Source: an uncultured Acidimicrobiales bacterium (GTDB taxonomy: Bacteria; Actinomycetota; Acidimicrobiia; Acidimicrobiales; SHLQ01). Taken from it: a DNA stretch of 57,996 bases. Below the pieces are notes generated by a model that was not told where the DNA came from, made no database searches, and saw only the letters and a program-made list of their open reading frames with translations. The DNA is taken from the NCBI GenBank assembly GCA_938023735.1, contig CALJDK010000051.1, positions 1 through 57,996 on the forward strand, in the 5' to 3' direction. Each line of letters starts with the position of its first letter. Positions within the stretch are counted from its first letter, which is position 1. The position numbers and the translations under genes are program-made. Positions 1 through 9,044 of this stretch are shown here, in pieces.

Positions 1-1521
1 GTGTTCGATCAACAATCCAAACCCAAAGAAACAACGACCAACCTCGATCAGCTCCAAGCCGTGCCGCTCGAGCGACTTGAGGCCGATATTCAAACCCATG
101 CGGCCCACCTGGCCGCGGCTACCGCCGTGTGGCTCTGCAGAGTCGCCGAGTACGACCGACGGCGAGGCTGGGAACAGTGGGAGTGCCGCTCGATGGCCCA
201 CTGGCTCAACTGGAAATGCGGCGTGTCGCTGCGCACTGGCCGAGAACAGGTTCGGGTAGCGGGCGCACTAACAGAGTTTCCGCTGGTGAAGGCTGCGTTC
301 CTCGAAGGATCGTTGTCGTACTCCAAAGTCAGGGCCATCACCCGGGTAGCCACCGCCTTCAACGAGCCCGATTTGGTGGCACTGGGTCACTCGTTAACCG
401 CCTCGCAGCTCGACCGATGTGTCGGTGCGCTTCGAATCGACAAGAGCGCCGAAGATGAAGACCACGCGGCGGCGGTGGCGTTTGCCGACCGGCGGGCAAC
501 AAAGCGGAAGAACTACGACGGCTCAACCACCATCAACATCACGGTGCCCGACGACCTCGCCGCGGTTGCCTACGACGCCATCGACAACGCGACGAGCATC
601 ATCATCGAGCAGCAGCGCGCCGAAGGCGAGAGTCGCCGATCGGTGGTCGATCGCCTCGGCGGTGTCGCGGCCATCCGCGCTGATGCGACCATTGCATTGT
701 TGTGCGGAACACTCGACCAACCGCACGGGTCCAACCCCGACCTCGCAGTGATTGTCGATGCCGAACTTCTTGCTGCGAAGGCCAGCGCCCAGTCGGAGCC
801 AAGCGAATCAGCGCCACTGCCCGATTCTGAGCTGCGAGGCGAACTCGCCGGACACCGCGTTGGCTCGGCGGTTGCCCGACGCATTGGGTGCGACACCACG
901 ATCCGAGCGCTCACCGAACTCGACGACGGCACCCTCTTTGAGGTGGGCACAGCGGCTCGGACGGTAAGTGGCCGAGTCCGGCGATGCCTCCTGCGCCGCG
1001 ACCACAACCAGTGCCGCTTCCCCGGATGTGGCCAGTCGCTCGGGCTCCAAGCGCATCACATTATTCATTGGGCCGACGGCGGCCCGAGCACCGTCGACAA
1101 CCTGGTGACGTTGTGCGGCTTCCATCACCACGCACTGCACGAAGGCGGCTGGGAGATCGTTCGGGGTGATGACGGAGAGCTGCTGTTTCAGGTCGGATGT
1201 CAATCGCATACTGACGACCTTTTTCCGTCCAACTCTGGGGTCACGGGCAATCCGTTCGAGGCGTTCGCCACGATTTCAGGCAAGATCAGCCGAAGGGGCC
1301 TCCTCCCCTACTGGTCGGGCGAGCACCCCGATTTCTCCGCTATCTCACAAGCGATCATGAACAACGAGCGAAGCCGCTACCAACGGTTCCGCGGAACCCT
1401 CGGTGGCGGTCAAGACGACAGTGACGGTGACGGCACCGACCCGTACGGAAAGTCTCGAGTCGCATGCCGTTGCAAATCTCCGGTGAGCCAAACTGCGCCT
1501 CCGAGTAAGGTCGCCGCATGA
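1..1521 (+). CDS. DUF222 / HNH endonuclease domain protein (13E12 repeat type)
   Basis: About 506 residues. Residues 25-320 form the helical DUF222 (13E12) region. Residues 330-390 hold an HNH nuclease module: two Cys in CRFPGC, the paired His of LQAHHIIHW, the Asn of VDNL and a terminal cluster CGFHHHALH, which give the metal-binding ββα fold. This architecture is common and often multicopy in actinobacterial genomes; its biological role is unsettled (DNA nicking or mobile-element-like spread have been suggested). The frame opens with GTG at the first base of the window, so the true start may lie upstream. Its TGA overlaps the ATG of the next gene by 4 bases, suggesting coupling. Confidence 0.85.
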   Translation: MFDQQSKPKETTTNLDQLQAVPLERLEADIQTHAAHLAAATAVWLCRVAEYDRRRGWEQWECRSMAHWLNWKCGVSLRTGREQVRVAGALTEFPLVKAAFLEGSLSYSKVRAITRVATAFNEPDLVALGHSLTASQLDRCVGALRIDKSAEDEDHAAAVAFADRRATKRKNYDGSTTINITVPDDLAAVAYDAIDNATSIIIEQQRAEGESRRSVVDRLGGVAAIRADATIALLCGTLDQPHGSNPDLAVIVDAELLAAKASAQSEPSESAPLPDSELRGELAGHRVGSAVARRIGCDTTIRALTELDDGTLFEVGTAARTVSGRVRRCLLRRDHNQCRFPGCGQSLGLQAHHIIHWADGGPSTVDNLVTLCGFHHHALHEGGWEIVRGDDGELLFQVGCQSHTDDLFPSNSGVTGNPFEAFATISGKISRRGLLPYWSGEHPDFSAISQAIMNNERSRYQRFRGTLGGGQDDSDGDGTDPYGKSRVACRCKSPVSQTAPPSKVAA

Positions 1522-1952
1522 CCGAACTTGCCGACATCATCTCTTTCGCCAGCGGCCTGAGCCCATGGGCGCACCTCGCAACCATCGGCGCCGACAACAA
1601 ACCCGACGTGGTCCCGGTGCACCCGTGCTGGGAAGGCGACACCTGCTGGGTGATGGTCGGCGCCGAGTCGGTGAAGGCCCGCAACCTGGCCGCCAACCCT
1701 GAGGTGGCCATGCACTGGCAGGTCACCGAAGTGGGCGATGGCGTCGAGATCTGGGGCAAGGGCCAACTCCATACCGATGTCGAAACCAAGAAGCGCATGT
1801 GGAACGACGTGTTCGACTACGACCTCAGCGCGTTCTCGCCGGGTGGTCCCGAGAACTCACCCGAAACCGTCTTCATGGCAATCGATGTCGATCGAGCCAT
1901 CCTGCTCAAGCAATACGGTATGGGTGGCGTGGACCGCTGGTCGGCCTCATAA
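1518..1952 (+). CDS. Pyridoxamine 5'-phosphate oxidase-like flavin/F420-binding protein
   Basis: 144 residues, one split-barrel domain of the PNPOx-like superfamily. The segment WAHLATIGADNKPDVVPVHP and the later strand around VKARNLAANPEVAMHW are typical of this fold, where small proteins bind FMN or coenzyme F420 and reduce or sequester substrates. In actinobacteria many members use F420; the sequence alone does not decide the cofactor. Translation probably couples to the upstream nuclease gene through an ATGA overlap. No signal peptide, so cytoplasmic. A specific substrate cannot be assigned. Confidence 0.8.
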   Translation: MTELADIISFASGLSPWAHLATIGADNKPDVVPVHPCWEGDTCWVMVGAESVKARNLAANPEVAMHWQVTEVGDGVEIWGKGQLHTDVETKKRMWNDVFDYDLSAFSPGGPENSPETVFMAIDVDRAILLKQYGMGGVDRWSAS

Positions 1953-1961
1953 CTTGGTCTG

Positions 1962-4418
1962 CTATTCGGCAGGAGTGTTGACGTAGTCCACAGTCGGGCG
2001 GCAGGGCTGGCCTCGCAGCGACGGACATGGTGCGGGATCGCCAGGCGCCACCAGCCCGGGGATCACCGGCAGCGCAATTGACGACGCTGCGTCGGCGTTG
2101 TGTCCAACCTTGGTGATGAGGCCATCGCCACGTTCGGGCAGTTCCCATGCCCACAGCGGTTCATCGTCGCCCGGTGTATCGATGGTTAGCCGTAGCTGCG
2201 AACCAGAGCGGAATACGTGGGCAAAAGCGTGGGTGCTGATACGAACCTGGGTCCACTCGCCCCCAGCGAGCGTCGATCGTTCGGCCTCGAGACCGGACGG
2301 GATAGCCAGAAGTTCGGTCGATTCGTCCGACAGCGAGCGATACTCGGTATTGAGAAATCCGGTTTGCACCAACATCTCGGTTCCGTTTGGACGAATCTCC
2401 GAGATCATGATCTCGATGTCGGTATTGTCAGCATCGGCTTGCACCCACAGGTCGACCGATGCAGTGCCGACCAAGCCAAGATCCTCATCGAGCACCGGGC
2501 CATCGAACACCAGCGCGTTGCCTTCGATTTCGGGTGTCCACTCGTAGGGGGGAAGCGCTGCGAACAGGCCGCCGGTGCCGCCCTCGTAGTAGGTGCGTTC
2601 GGCCGCCGAGTTGTCTCGGGCAAATTGCGACGCACCACCGTCGGCGTCGGGTTCGTTGGGAGCCAGCGATCCGTCAGGTTGCAGGAACCATCGCGCCACC
2701 TCGGTCTCGGGCGGCGGCCATGCGGCGAACTCGGCGGTAAAGGTACCCACCGGCGATCCCGGCACGTCGGTGCCAGCACCACTCTCGAAGGTCACCTTCA
2801 CCGGCGCCTCGGCCTCCCACTTCGCCCGGGCCTCTTCCACCGAAGTGACGTCGGTCCATCGACTGTCGGGAAGCGTGGGTTCAGCCGAAAAGACCGCACC
2901 AAAGAGCACCGGAGCAATGGCGGAGCCGAACAACGGGTTGAAGCTTGGAACTTCTTCGGCCACATAGATGTCGAGGAATGCCTTCCACTCATCGATTCGA
3001 TACGGGGCGTATCCATCGACGTGAGCTCCGTTTGCCAGGTCGAATCGGGCGTAGGGGCTCGACGTGAACTTGTCGAGGATCACGTCGAAGGCACCGCCGG
3101 TTTGTTCGTCCTGCCACTGACTGGTGAGGTACACGGGCACATTGATCTTGTCGACAAAGGTTCGACCGTCGACCCGGCCCCCGACCTCGGGGGTGTACCA
3201 GGGGTTGTCGCGGATTCGAGCAATAAGGTCGACGCCCTGGTTGCGGAGACCCATGTTCTCTTCGCACTGGGTGTCGCCGCCAGCGATGATCTCGGACTCC
3301 CAGCCGGTGCCGGTTGCGGCATCGGTGCTCACCGCCTCCGCCCAGCTGGTTGCGAACCCAACATTCAGCAGACCACCAGGTCGAATCACGCCGTTGCCGC
3401 TATCGCCGATGATCGACAACGGAGCGATGGCCGCCAGGCTCGGCGGTTGGGTGCTGGCTACATACAGCTGCGAGATACCCGGATACGACAGGCCGACCAT
3501 GCCGACCTGATTTCCCTTGACCCATGGTTGGGCGGCGACTGCTTCGATGACGTCATAGCCATCGGCAAGCTGGGCATCGTCGAAGAAGTCATACGCGCCC
3601 CCCGAACAACCCGAGCCGCGCACATTGACGCCTACCACGGCATAACCACGGAGCCCGGCAAGCAACGATGAAACCTGGGTCGGTGCCTTGCAGAGAACTG
3701 GAATCGCGCCGCAGAACGGGGTGGGGTCAAACCCGTCGCCGCCGATACCGATACCCGAGATCGGGTCGGAAGGGGTGTAGCCCGAGTACTCGACAACGGT
3801 GGGATAGGGACCGTCTTCGGGCGGGCCGGGGAATACCACGTAGGCCGAGAGCGTGGTGCCATCGCGCATCTCGATGTAGCCAAAGCCCTCTTCGATGGTC
3901 TGGTTGTCGTAGAAGGACTGATCGGGAATCGACCCAGCAACGTCGCCAACCGAGATGTCGGTGACGCCTGAGCTGCCATCGGCGTGGGCAACGGTGTAGC
4001 CCGAGCCGGCGGGCACATAGTGAATGACAACATCGCCGTCGTCGTCGGTCGTTGCTTCGGCAATGACGGTGTCGCCGTCGAGCACCACCAGATCGGTTTC
4101 GGCTTCTGCGCCTCGAATGGTCAGCTGACCAACCGATTCCTGCACCGTGAACGTGGCCTCGGCCATCTCGCCAGACTCGCCGGCGTCGTCTGTGTCGTCT
4201 GTGTCGTCTGTGTCAGTGTCGGCGGCCGGAGGTTCGGTGTCAGCCACAACGTCATCGTCGGATTCGTCGGACGGTTCACCGACCTCTTCGGGCAACTCGT
4301 CGGGCAGGAGTCCCTCGTCGTCAGAGCCGCCACAGGCGGTCACCGCCACCAGGAGTACGGCGGAGAAACCAGCGAGAATAAGCAAACGCATGAGCAGACG
4401 AATGAGACGCGAGACCAT
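1962..4418 (-). CDS. CocE/NonD-family (X-Pro dipeptidyl-peptidase S15) hydrolase lipoprotein
   Basis: 818 residues from the ATG at 4418, preferred over the GTG at 4424 because GGAG sits 5 bases upstream. Residues 5-28 are a signal peptide with lipobox VTAC, so it should be anchored outside the membrane. An Asp/Glu/Thr-rich linker (about 33-80) is followed by an Ig-like segment, then the alpha/beta-hydrolase domain with GLSYPG (nucleophile Ser near 311), a later Asp (SQWQDE) and His (NGAHVDG). The C-terminal 250 residues resemble the jelly-roll domain of X-Pro peptidase/CocE proteins. Family members cleave acyl esters or prolyl peptides; the substrate here is unknown. Confidence 0.85.
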   Translation of the reverse strand: MVSRLIRLLMRLLILAGFSAVLLVAVTACGGSDDEGLLPDELPEEVGEPSDESDDDVVADTEPPAADTDTDDTDDTDDAGESGEMAEATFTVQESVGQLTIRGAEAETDLVVLDGDTVIAEATTDDDGDVVIHYVPAGSGYTVAHADGSSGVTDISVGDVAGSIPDQSFYDNQTIEEGFGYIEMRDGTTLSAYVVFPGPPEDGPYPTVVEYSGYTPSDPISGIGIGGDGFDPTPFCGAIPVLCKAPTQVSSLLAGLRGYAVVGVNVRGSGCSGGAYDFFDDAQLADGYDVIEAVAAQPWVKGNQVGMVGLSYPGISQLYVASTQPPSLAAIAPLSIIGDSGNGVIRPGGLLNVGFATSWAEAVSTDAATGTGWESEIIAGGDTQCEENMGLRNQGVDLIARIRDNPWYTPEVGGRVDGRTFVDKINVPVYLTSQWQDEQTGGAFDVILDKFTSSPYARFDLANGAHVDGYAPYRIDEWKAFLDIYVAEEVPSFNPLFGSAIAPVLFGAVFSAEPTLPDSRWTDVTSVEEARAKWEAEAPVKVTFESGAGTDVPGSPVGTFTAEFAAWPPPETEVARWFLQPDGSLAPNEPDADGGASQFARDNSAAERTYYEGGTGGLFAALPPYEWTPEIEGNALVFDGPVLDEDLGLVGTASVDLWVQADADNTDIEIMISEIRPNGTEMLVQTGFLNTEYRSLSDESTELLAIPSGLEAERSTLAGGEWTQVRISTHAFAHVFRSGSQLRLTIDTPGDDEPLWAWELPERGDGLITKVGHNADAASSIALPVIPGLVAPGDPAPCPSLRGQPCRPTVDYVNTPAE
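4185..4211. repeat. 3 x 9-bp tandem repeat in a lipoprotein linker
   Basis: Three copies of GTCGTCTGT on the + strand. They encode the Asp/Thr-rich (DTD) linker just after the lipidated cysteine of the CocE-type hydrolase. A fourth, degenerate copy follows. Confidence 0.85.
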
Positions 4419-4482
4419 TGGCACTCCGAGAGTTTGGCAGCGGATCCGTACACACTACTGGTCGGTGGAATCGGTCAGGCTC

Positions 4483-5625
4483 CTAGCCGCGCCGGCCAAG
4501 CATTTCTGTGGTGAGCCCGAGGTTCTTGAGCGGGTCTGGCAGTTCCTCTCCACCGATCAGGCTGGCGACCACCATGCCCGATGCGGGCGAGGTGACGATG
4601 CCGGCGCCTCCCTGGCCGACCATCCACACAAATCCGTCGGCCTCATCGTCCCAGCCGATGACTGGCTGACGGTCGGGGGCAAAGGTTCGATGGCCGGCCC
4701 ACGTGGTTGCCACCGAACGAATGTTGAGATCAGCGAGTGCGTTCAGTCGGTCGATAGCCAAGGCAATATCGAGCTCCTCGGGACGTGCATCGCCCGGCGT
4801 GGTGGCTGTTTCGTCGGCCAGCGAACACAGCAGTTGCTGGCCCGCTTCGGGTTTGAAGTAGCACTCCGCGCCAACCACACCCGAATGCACAAAGGGCCAG
4901 CCCGTAGTGTCGTGATGGGTGCGGGTGGTGAATGCGGTGCGCCGCCTCGGGGTCAGCCCAACCGGCGCTGCTCTGGCCAACGAGGCCACATGGTCGCCCC
5001 AAGCGCCCGAGGCGTTTACAACAACCGACGCTTCCAACTCGCCCGATGAGGTTGTGATTTTCCAACGGTCGTCGCGACGATCCAACGACTCGACCCGACT
5101 CGACCGCTCGATCTGCAGCCCTCGGGCGCGGGCCTCTCGCACATAGAACTGATGCACGGCCATCACGTCGACCGCCATGGCATCGGGCTCCCACACCCCA
5201 ACCACCGCATGCTCGGGTCGGAGTGCCGGGCAAAGCTCGGCGATCTGGCTGGCATCGAGAAAGCAGATGGAGCTGGTGACCTTCGCGGCTTCGGCAGCCC
5301 GAGCGGCAAACTCGTCCGCCGACGACTCCGGGCCGACGTCGAGGAACCCAAGCGGCTCAAGAAACGGAGCGTCAACGGCACCCGGCGGGTTCTCGAAGAA
5401 CCCGCGAGAAGCCGTACTCAGACGATGATTGGTAGGCCCCCCATAGTTTTCGAGGTACACCGCTGCCGAGCGCGACGTGCTGTGAAAGGCCAACTCCGAC
5501 TCTTGTTCGAACAACACAACCCGGCGATCGGCAGACCGGTCAGCGGAAAGGCCGACCGACAGCCAAAAGGCCGCCGACGCGCCGGCAATGCCACCACCGA
5601 TCACCGCAACGTCGAAGCGCTTCAT
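4483..5625 (-). CDS. FAD-dependent D-amino-acid oxidase/dehydrogenase family protein
   Basis: 380 residues. The N terminus carries the Rossmann dinucleotide motif (GGGIAGASAAFWL, residues 10-22). HSTSRSAA follows near residue 50, as in D-arginine/D-amino-acid dehydrogenases and glycine oxidases that contact the flavin. The C-terminal GQGGAGIVTSPASG is the second FAD-contact region of the DAO fold. It probably oxidises an amino or imino acid; the substrate is not deducible. It lies 11 bases downstream of the CPBP protease gene and 64 bases upstream of the CocE-type gene, all on the minus strand, so a three-gene operon is plausible. Confidence 0.85.
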   Translation of the reverse strand: MKRFDVAVIGGGIAGASAAFWLSVGLSADRSADRRVVLFEQESELAFHSTSRSAAVYLENYGGPTNHRLSTASRGFFENPPGAVDAPFLEPLGFLDVGPESSADEFAARAAEAAKVTSSICFLDASQIAELCPALRPEHAVVGVWEPDAMAVDVMAVHQFYVREARARGLQIERSSRVESLDRRDDRWKITTSSGELEASVVVNASGAWGDHVASLARAAPVGLTPRRRTAFTTRTHHDTTGWPFVHSGVVGAECYFKPEAGQQLLCSLADETATTPGDARPEELDIALAIDRLNALADLNIRSVATTWAGHRTFAPDRQPVIGWDDEADGFVWMVGQGGAGIVTSPASGMVVASLIGGEELPDPLKNLGLTTEMLGRRG

Positions 5626-5636
5626 GAGCGCTCACT

Positions 5637-6443
5637 CTAGAAGTTGGCGATCACAACAAGAGTATTGAACACGCTGTGGGCGATGATTGTTGGCAGCACC
5701 CGGCCGGTGCGCACCACGTAGGCGCCGAGCACAACACCGATCGCTCCGACCACCGAGAACAGCATGATCGACTGCTCGAGGCTGCCGCCGACGTAGTGGA
5801 CCGACGTAAAGGCGAGTGCCGAGCCGACCACGCCAACGAACGATCCAAACCGACGTCGGAGCGCACCCAACAGCAAGCCCCGAAAGAACAGCTCTTCAGC
5901 GATAGGTGCCCCGATGGCCACGCTGCCGATCATCACCCACTGCCAGACCGTGCCGCTGTTCTGGGTGACGATGCCGACGTTTGTGGTCTGCTCTTCAGGC
6001 GAGACGCCAAGCAGCCATAGCGCCAGTCCCGCCACCACCGACCCGATCATCAACAGCGAAAACCCCAGCACCACCGAAGAGATGAAGTCCGAAAGCCCAT
6101 GAAGCGTGAGGCCAAAATCCGACACCGGACCATTGCCCTTACGACGGGTTGTCCAAACGGCCCACGAGGCCATCATCAGCTGCATGGTGATAACGGTGAA
6201 CGCATTTGCGCCAGCGAAGGAAACAGCACTCGATGACGCAACGAACGACCATGCAACGGCCACAACCAGCGTGCCCACGATGACCGCAGGGAACCCGAGC
6301 AACGCATCGAACAAGCCCCAGCGCACCACAAACGGCGCATCGAGAAGAGCATCGAGCTCCTCGTCGACTGCCTCATCGATGTTGGCGAGCTGATCGCCGT
6401 CAGATCGCGGATTGGGTTGTGGGACGGTCGTCGTCACCCACAC
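5637..6443 (-). CDS. CPBP-family intramembrane metalloprotease
   Basis: About 268 residues from a GTG at 6443; a TTG at 6464 and GTG at 6437 are alternatives and none has a clear ribosome site. Several hydrophobic helices span residues 45-265. The three CPBP (Abi) motifs are present in order: EELFFRG, the FTSVH segment, and HSVFN near the C terminus, which supply the Glu and His residues of the metal site. The family includes Rce1-like CAAX proteases and bacteriocin self-immunity proteins. It is the first gene of the minus-strand group and diverges from the MBL gene. Confidence 0.85.
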   Translation of the reverse strand: MWVTTTVPQPNPRSDGDQLANIDEAVDEELDALLDAPFVVRWGLFDALLGFPAVIVGTLVVAVAWSFVASSSAVSFAGANAFTVITMQLMMASWAVWTTRRKGNGPVSDFGLTLHGLSDFISSVVLGFSLLMIGSVVAGLALWLLGVSPEEQTTNVGIVTQNSGTVWQWVMIGSVAIGAPIAEELFFRGLLLGALRRRFGSFVGVVGSALAFTSVHYVGGSLEQSIMLFSVVGAIGVVLGAYVVRTGRVLPTIIAHSVFNTLVVIANF

Positions 6444-6481
6444 GTGATCGACATCGCCGAGCAAGCACTTAAGATCTCGCC

Positions 6482-7450
6482 ATGGCTCCTTCGTTCGTCA
6501 CCGAGTTCGACCCCCGCTACGGCGAAGCCGTCGATGTTGCCCCCGGCATCCGCAGGGTCGTCGCCAACAACCCCAGCAAGTTCACCTTCCACGGCACGGG
6601 CACCTACATCATCTCTGGTGCCACGGACTCCGCCACCGGACCTGCTGCAATCATCGACGCCGGCCCTCGACTCGACGACCACGTCGGCGCAGTGCTGGCT
6701 GCCGTCGCTGAGAACTCGGTCAGCCACCTGCTGGTTACTCATACCCACGGCGACCACTCGCCCTCGACCCAACCGGTGCAGGCCGGAACCGGCGCATCAA
6801 CCTTTGGCTTCGGACCGCACCCGGCCGATGCCGTCGACGAATCCGAAGCAGCACAATCAGCCACCGAAGAAGAGGATGTGCGGACGCCAGAAGAAATCGA
6901 GCTCCATCGGCCCGACACCGATTTCGAACCCGATGTCGTCGTGAAGCATGGCGACATCATCGAAGGCGATGGGTTTACCTTCGAAGCCATCGCCACCCCG
7001 GGCCACATCTCCAACCATCTTTGTTTTGCCCACCGCGAGTCCAACTCGATATTTACTGGCGACCATGTGATGGGCTGGTCGACCACCATCATCCCGCCAC
7101 CCGACGGCGACATGGGCCACTACCTCGACAGCCTCCGCCTGCTGCTCGACCGCAGCGAAGACACCTACTACCCCACCCACGGCGCGCCGATCACCAACGG
7201 CAAACCGTTCGTCGAAGAACTGCTCGCCCACCGACTTCAGCGCGAGCACCAGATCGTCGCGCTCCTCGAAGAAGCTGGCCGCTCGATTCCCGACATGGTG
7301 GCCATCATGTACGCCGACGTCGACGAAAAACTGCACAAGCCGGCGGCGAAGTCGGTTGGCGCTCACCTGGTGTATCTGGAACGGCAGGGACGGGTACGCA
7401 GGGAGACCCTCGATCACACAGCCGCCGATCCGGTTTACTTTTTGACCTAG
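6482..7450 (+). CDS. MBL-fold metallo-hydrolase (LACTB2/glyoxalase II-like)
   Basis: 322 residues. The metallo-beta-lactamase signature THTHGDHSP (near residue 82) supplies the HxHxDH ligands, followed by TPGHISNH, FTGDH and YPTHGAP, completing a binuclear zinc site. The C-terminal about 60 residues (LLAHRLQREHQIVALL onward) resemble the winged helix of LACTB2-type proteins. Insertions after the HxHxDH motif (about residues 100-145, acidic) are longer than in the core family. It probably hydrolyses a thioester, phosphodiester or RNA; no specific substrate is indicated. It starts 17-38 bases from the divergent CPBP gene. Confidence 0.85.
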   Translation: MAPSFVTEFDPRYGEAVDVAPGIRRVVANNPSKFTFHGTGTYIISGATDSATGPAAIIDAGPRLDDHVGAVLAAVAENSVSHLLVTHTHGDHSPSTQPVQAGTGASTFGFGPHPADAVDESEAAQSATEEEDVRTPEEIELHRPDTDFEPDVVVKHGDIIEGDGFTFEAIATPGHISNHLCFAHRESNSIFTGDHVMGWSTTIIPPPDGDMGHYLDSLRLLLDRSEDTYYPTHGAPITNGKPFVEELLAHRLQREHQIVALLEEAGRSIPDMVAIMYADVDEKLHKPAAKSVGAHLVYLERQGRVRRETLDHTAADPVYFLT

Positions 7451-7470
7451 TTAGTCCGATGGAGCAGGCG

Positions 7471-8292
7471 ATGAAGGTTCGCCTCTGCCTGCTGACGGTT
7501 CTGCTGCTGCTCGCCAGCGCATGCGGCGCGTCTTCGCCGCCAGCACGAAACACGGCGCTGCTCACCATCATTCCGCCATCGGTTACCTCAACCCAGCACA
7601 GCGACAGCATCGACGGTGAGCACGTGGTCTTCACCCCGGTCGACCTCGATGCCGATCCGGCGCAGCGGGTGTACGTACACCTCACCGAGTCAAACACCAC
7701 TCCCACGGCCGCCGACCCGATGTGGGGCGTCATGGCCAACGCCGGGGCTCGGGTGATCGTGCTCGCCCACGACACCATCGACTCGGCGGAATCGAACGCC
7801 GAACCGATCCCCGAAATCCTCGCAGCGCTCCTCCGGCATCTCAATAGCTCAGCCCCCACCGATGGCTGGAACGCGTTCCTCACCAGCGAACAAGACACAT
7901 CGATCGAAGCGACCCTTGCTTGGGACAAGCTGATCATTGCCGGCCATCGCGATGGTGCTGGTCGGGCCGCCTACTTCGGCGCCCGTCACGAGACCGCCCG
8001 AGTGGTGCTCTTCAGCGGCCCCACGGAATTTGAGTCCACCGCCAGGAGCCACGTCATCGCCTTTAACCATGCCGACGACCAACTCACCGACCGCGAGTCG
8101 CTATGGAAGTCAGTCGGCGTGCCCGCGCAGGAAACTCGATGGAGTACCGCCGCCGACCTCGATCAGCCGGCGTCCTCGATAACCGGCAACCGGTTTGTCT
8201 CCGAGCTCGAGCCCATCGACGGCTTCAACCCCCGCAACGATTGGCAGCATCGCAGGTACCAGAGCCTCTGGGAGTATGTTTGCTGCGAATGA
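7471..8292 (+). CDS. Lipoprotein with alpha/beta-hydrolase fold, nucleophile lost
   Basis: 273 residues from the ATG at 7471, chosen because GGAG lies 6 bases upstream; an ATG at 7459 is possible. A signal peptide ends in the lipobox ASAC (Cys near 17). The central segment IIAGHRDGAGRAAYFGARH followed by ARVVLFSGP resembles the nucleophile elbow and next strand of alpha/beta hydrolases of the BPSS1187 type, where GHSxG is expected. Here Arg160 occupies the Ser position, so catalysis is unlikely. The family assignment is from pattern memory. Its stop overlaps the next start (ATGA), indicating coupling to the following envelope protein. Confidence 0.7.
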   Translation: MKVRLCLLTVLLLLASACGASSPPARNTALLTIIPPSVTSTQHSDSIDGEHVVFTPVDLDADPAQRVYVHLTESNTTPTAADPMWGVMANAGARVIVLAHDTIDSAESNAEPIPEILAALLRHLNSSAPTDGWNAFLTSEQDTSIEATLAWDKLIIAGHRDGAGRAAYFGARHETARVVLFSGPTEFESTARSHVIAFNHADDQLTDRESLWKSVGVPAQETRWSTAADLDQPASSITGNRFVSELEPIDGFNPRNDWQHRRYQSLWEYVCCE

Positions 8293-9044
8293 AGTTCGCA
8301 GCACCCCTCTTTCGCCTCCCGCTGATTCTTCTGTTTCCTCTTGCACTCCTGACGCTCACCGCCTGCGAGGCCGTGAGCGAGACCCTCATCATCAACGAAA
8401 CCGGAACCGGCTCGCTGCTCGTGGAGTGGAGCGTCTCCGAAGAACAACTCGCCGAGGGGAACCAAACGCCCGAGTCGGTTGGTCCAATCGATCGCACCCG
8501 GTTGGGCAGCACGGTAGACGAAACGTTCGGGACGACGGGTTATGTGCTCTCCGATCGCGTTGCGTTCAACGAACTTCGCGGCGAGCCGACCGGGTTCACC
8601 ATCACCAAACCCATCCGCAACCTCGACGACGTTCGGGCGTTGGGCGCCGACGACCTCCAAACCGGACGACCCCCTGTCATGCTCTGGCGCAACATCGCGC
8701 TCGACGAGGCGTCCGACGGATCGCTGACGCTTTCGGCCACACCCAGCAGCGAAGACCGCCAGGCATTTATGGACGAAGTAGCCGTCCAAGACGAGATGGT
8801 ATTTGTGGCGTCGTTTTCACCACGCGGTCAGATCACCAGGCACAACGCCGACGAAGTCGACGGCAATACCCTTCGCTGGCGCATCGACGGCGCCGAGGAA
8901 CGAACCCTCGATGTGGCCTGGACGCCAATGGCGCCCGATACCCAGAGTCCGCTCCCCTTCGCAATCGGTCTTATCGCCATCATCGCTCTCAGCGCAATTG
9001 GCCTCTATGTGTTCGACAAGCGCGGGCTCGACCAACACGACTAG
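8289..9044 (+). CDS. LppM/DUF3153-like membrane lipoprotein
   Basis: 251 residues. The signal sequence ends in the lipobox LTAC (Cys near 28). It is followed by a mostly beta domain beginning with the ETLIINETGTGSL segment, reminiscent of the LppM-type (DUF3153) extracytoplasmic domain, and a C-terminal transmembrane helix (about 220-240, PFAIGLIAIIALSAIGLYVF) with a short charged tail. It would sit on the outer face of the membrane, held at both ends. It is translationally coupled to the upstream pseudo-hydrolase lipoprotein, so the two may work together. Its TAG overlaps the TAG of the convergent SDR gene. Confidence 0.65.
   Translation: MKFAAPLFRLPLILLFPLALLTLTACEAVSETLIINETGTGSLLVEWSVSEEQLAEGNQTPESVGPIDRTRLGSTVDETFGTTGYVLSDRVAFNELRGEPTGFTITKPIRNLDDVRALGADDLQTGRPPVMLWRNIALDEASDGSLTLSATPSSEDRQAFMDEVAVQDEMVFVASFSPRGQITRHNADEVDGNTLRWRIDGAEERTLDVAWTPMAPDTQSPLPFAIGLIAIIALSAIGLYVFDKRGLDQHD

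Noticed and set aside
2217..3671. Long plus-strand open frame (484 codons) inside the CocE-type gene
   Set aside because: Lies antisense to a gene with intact catalytic motifs; Arg-rich, no family resemblance; expected in high-GC sequence.
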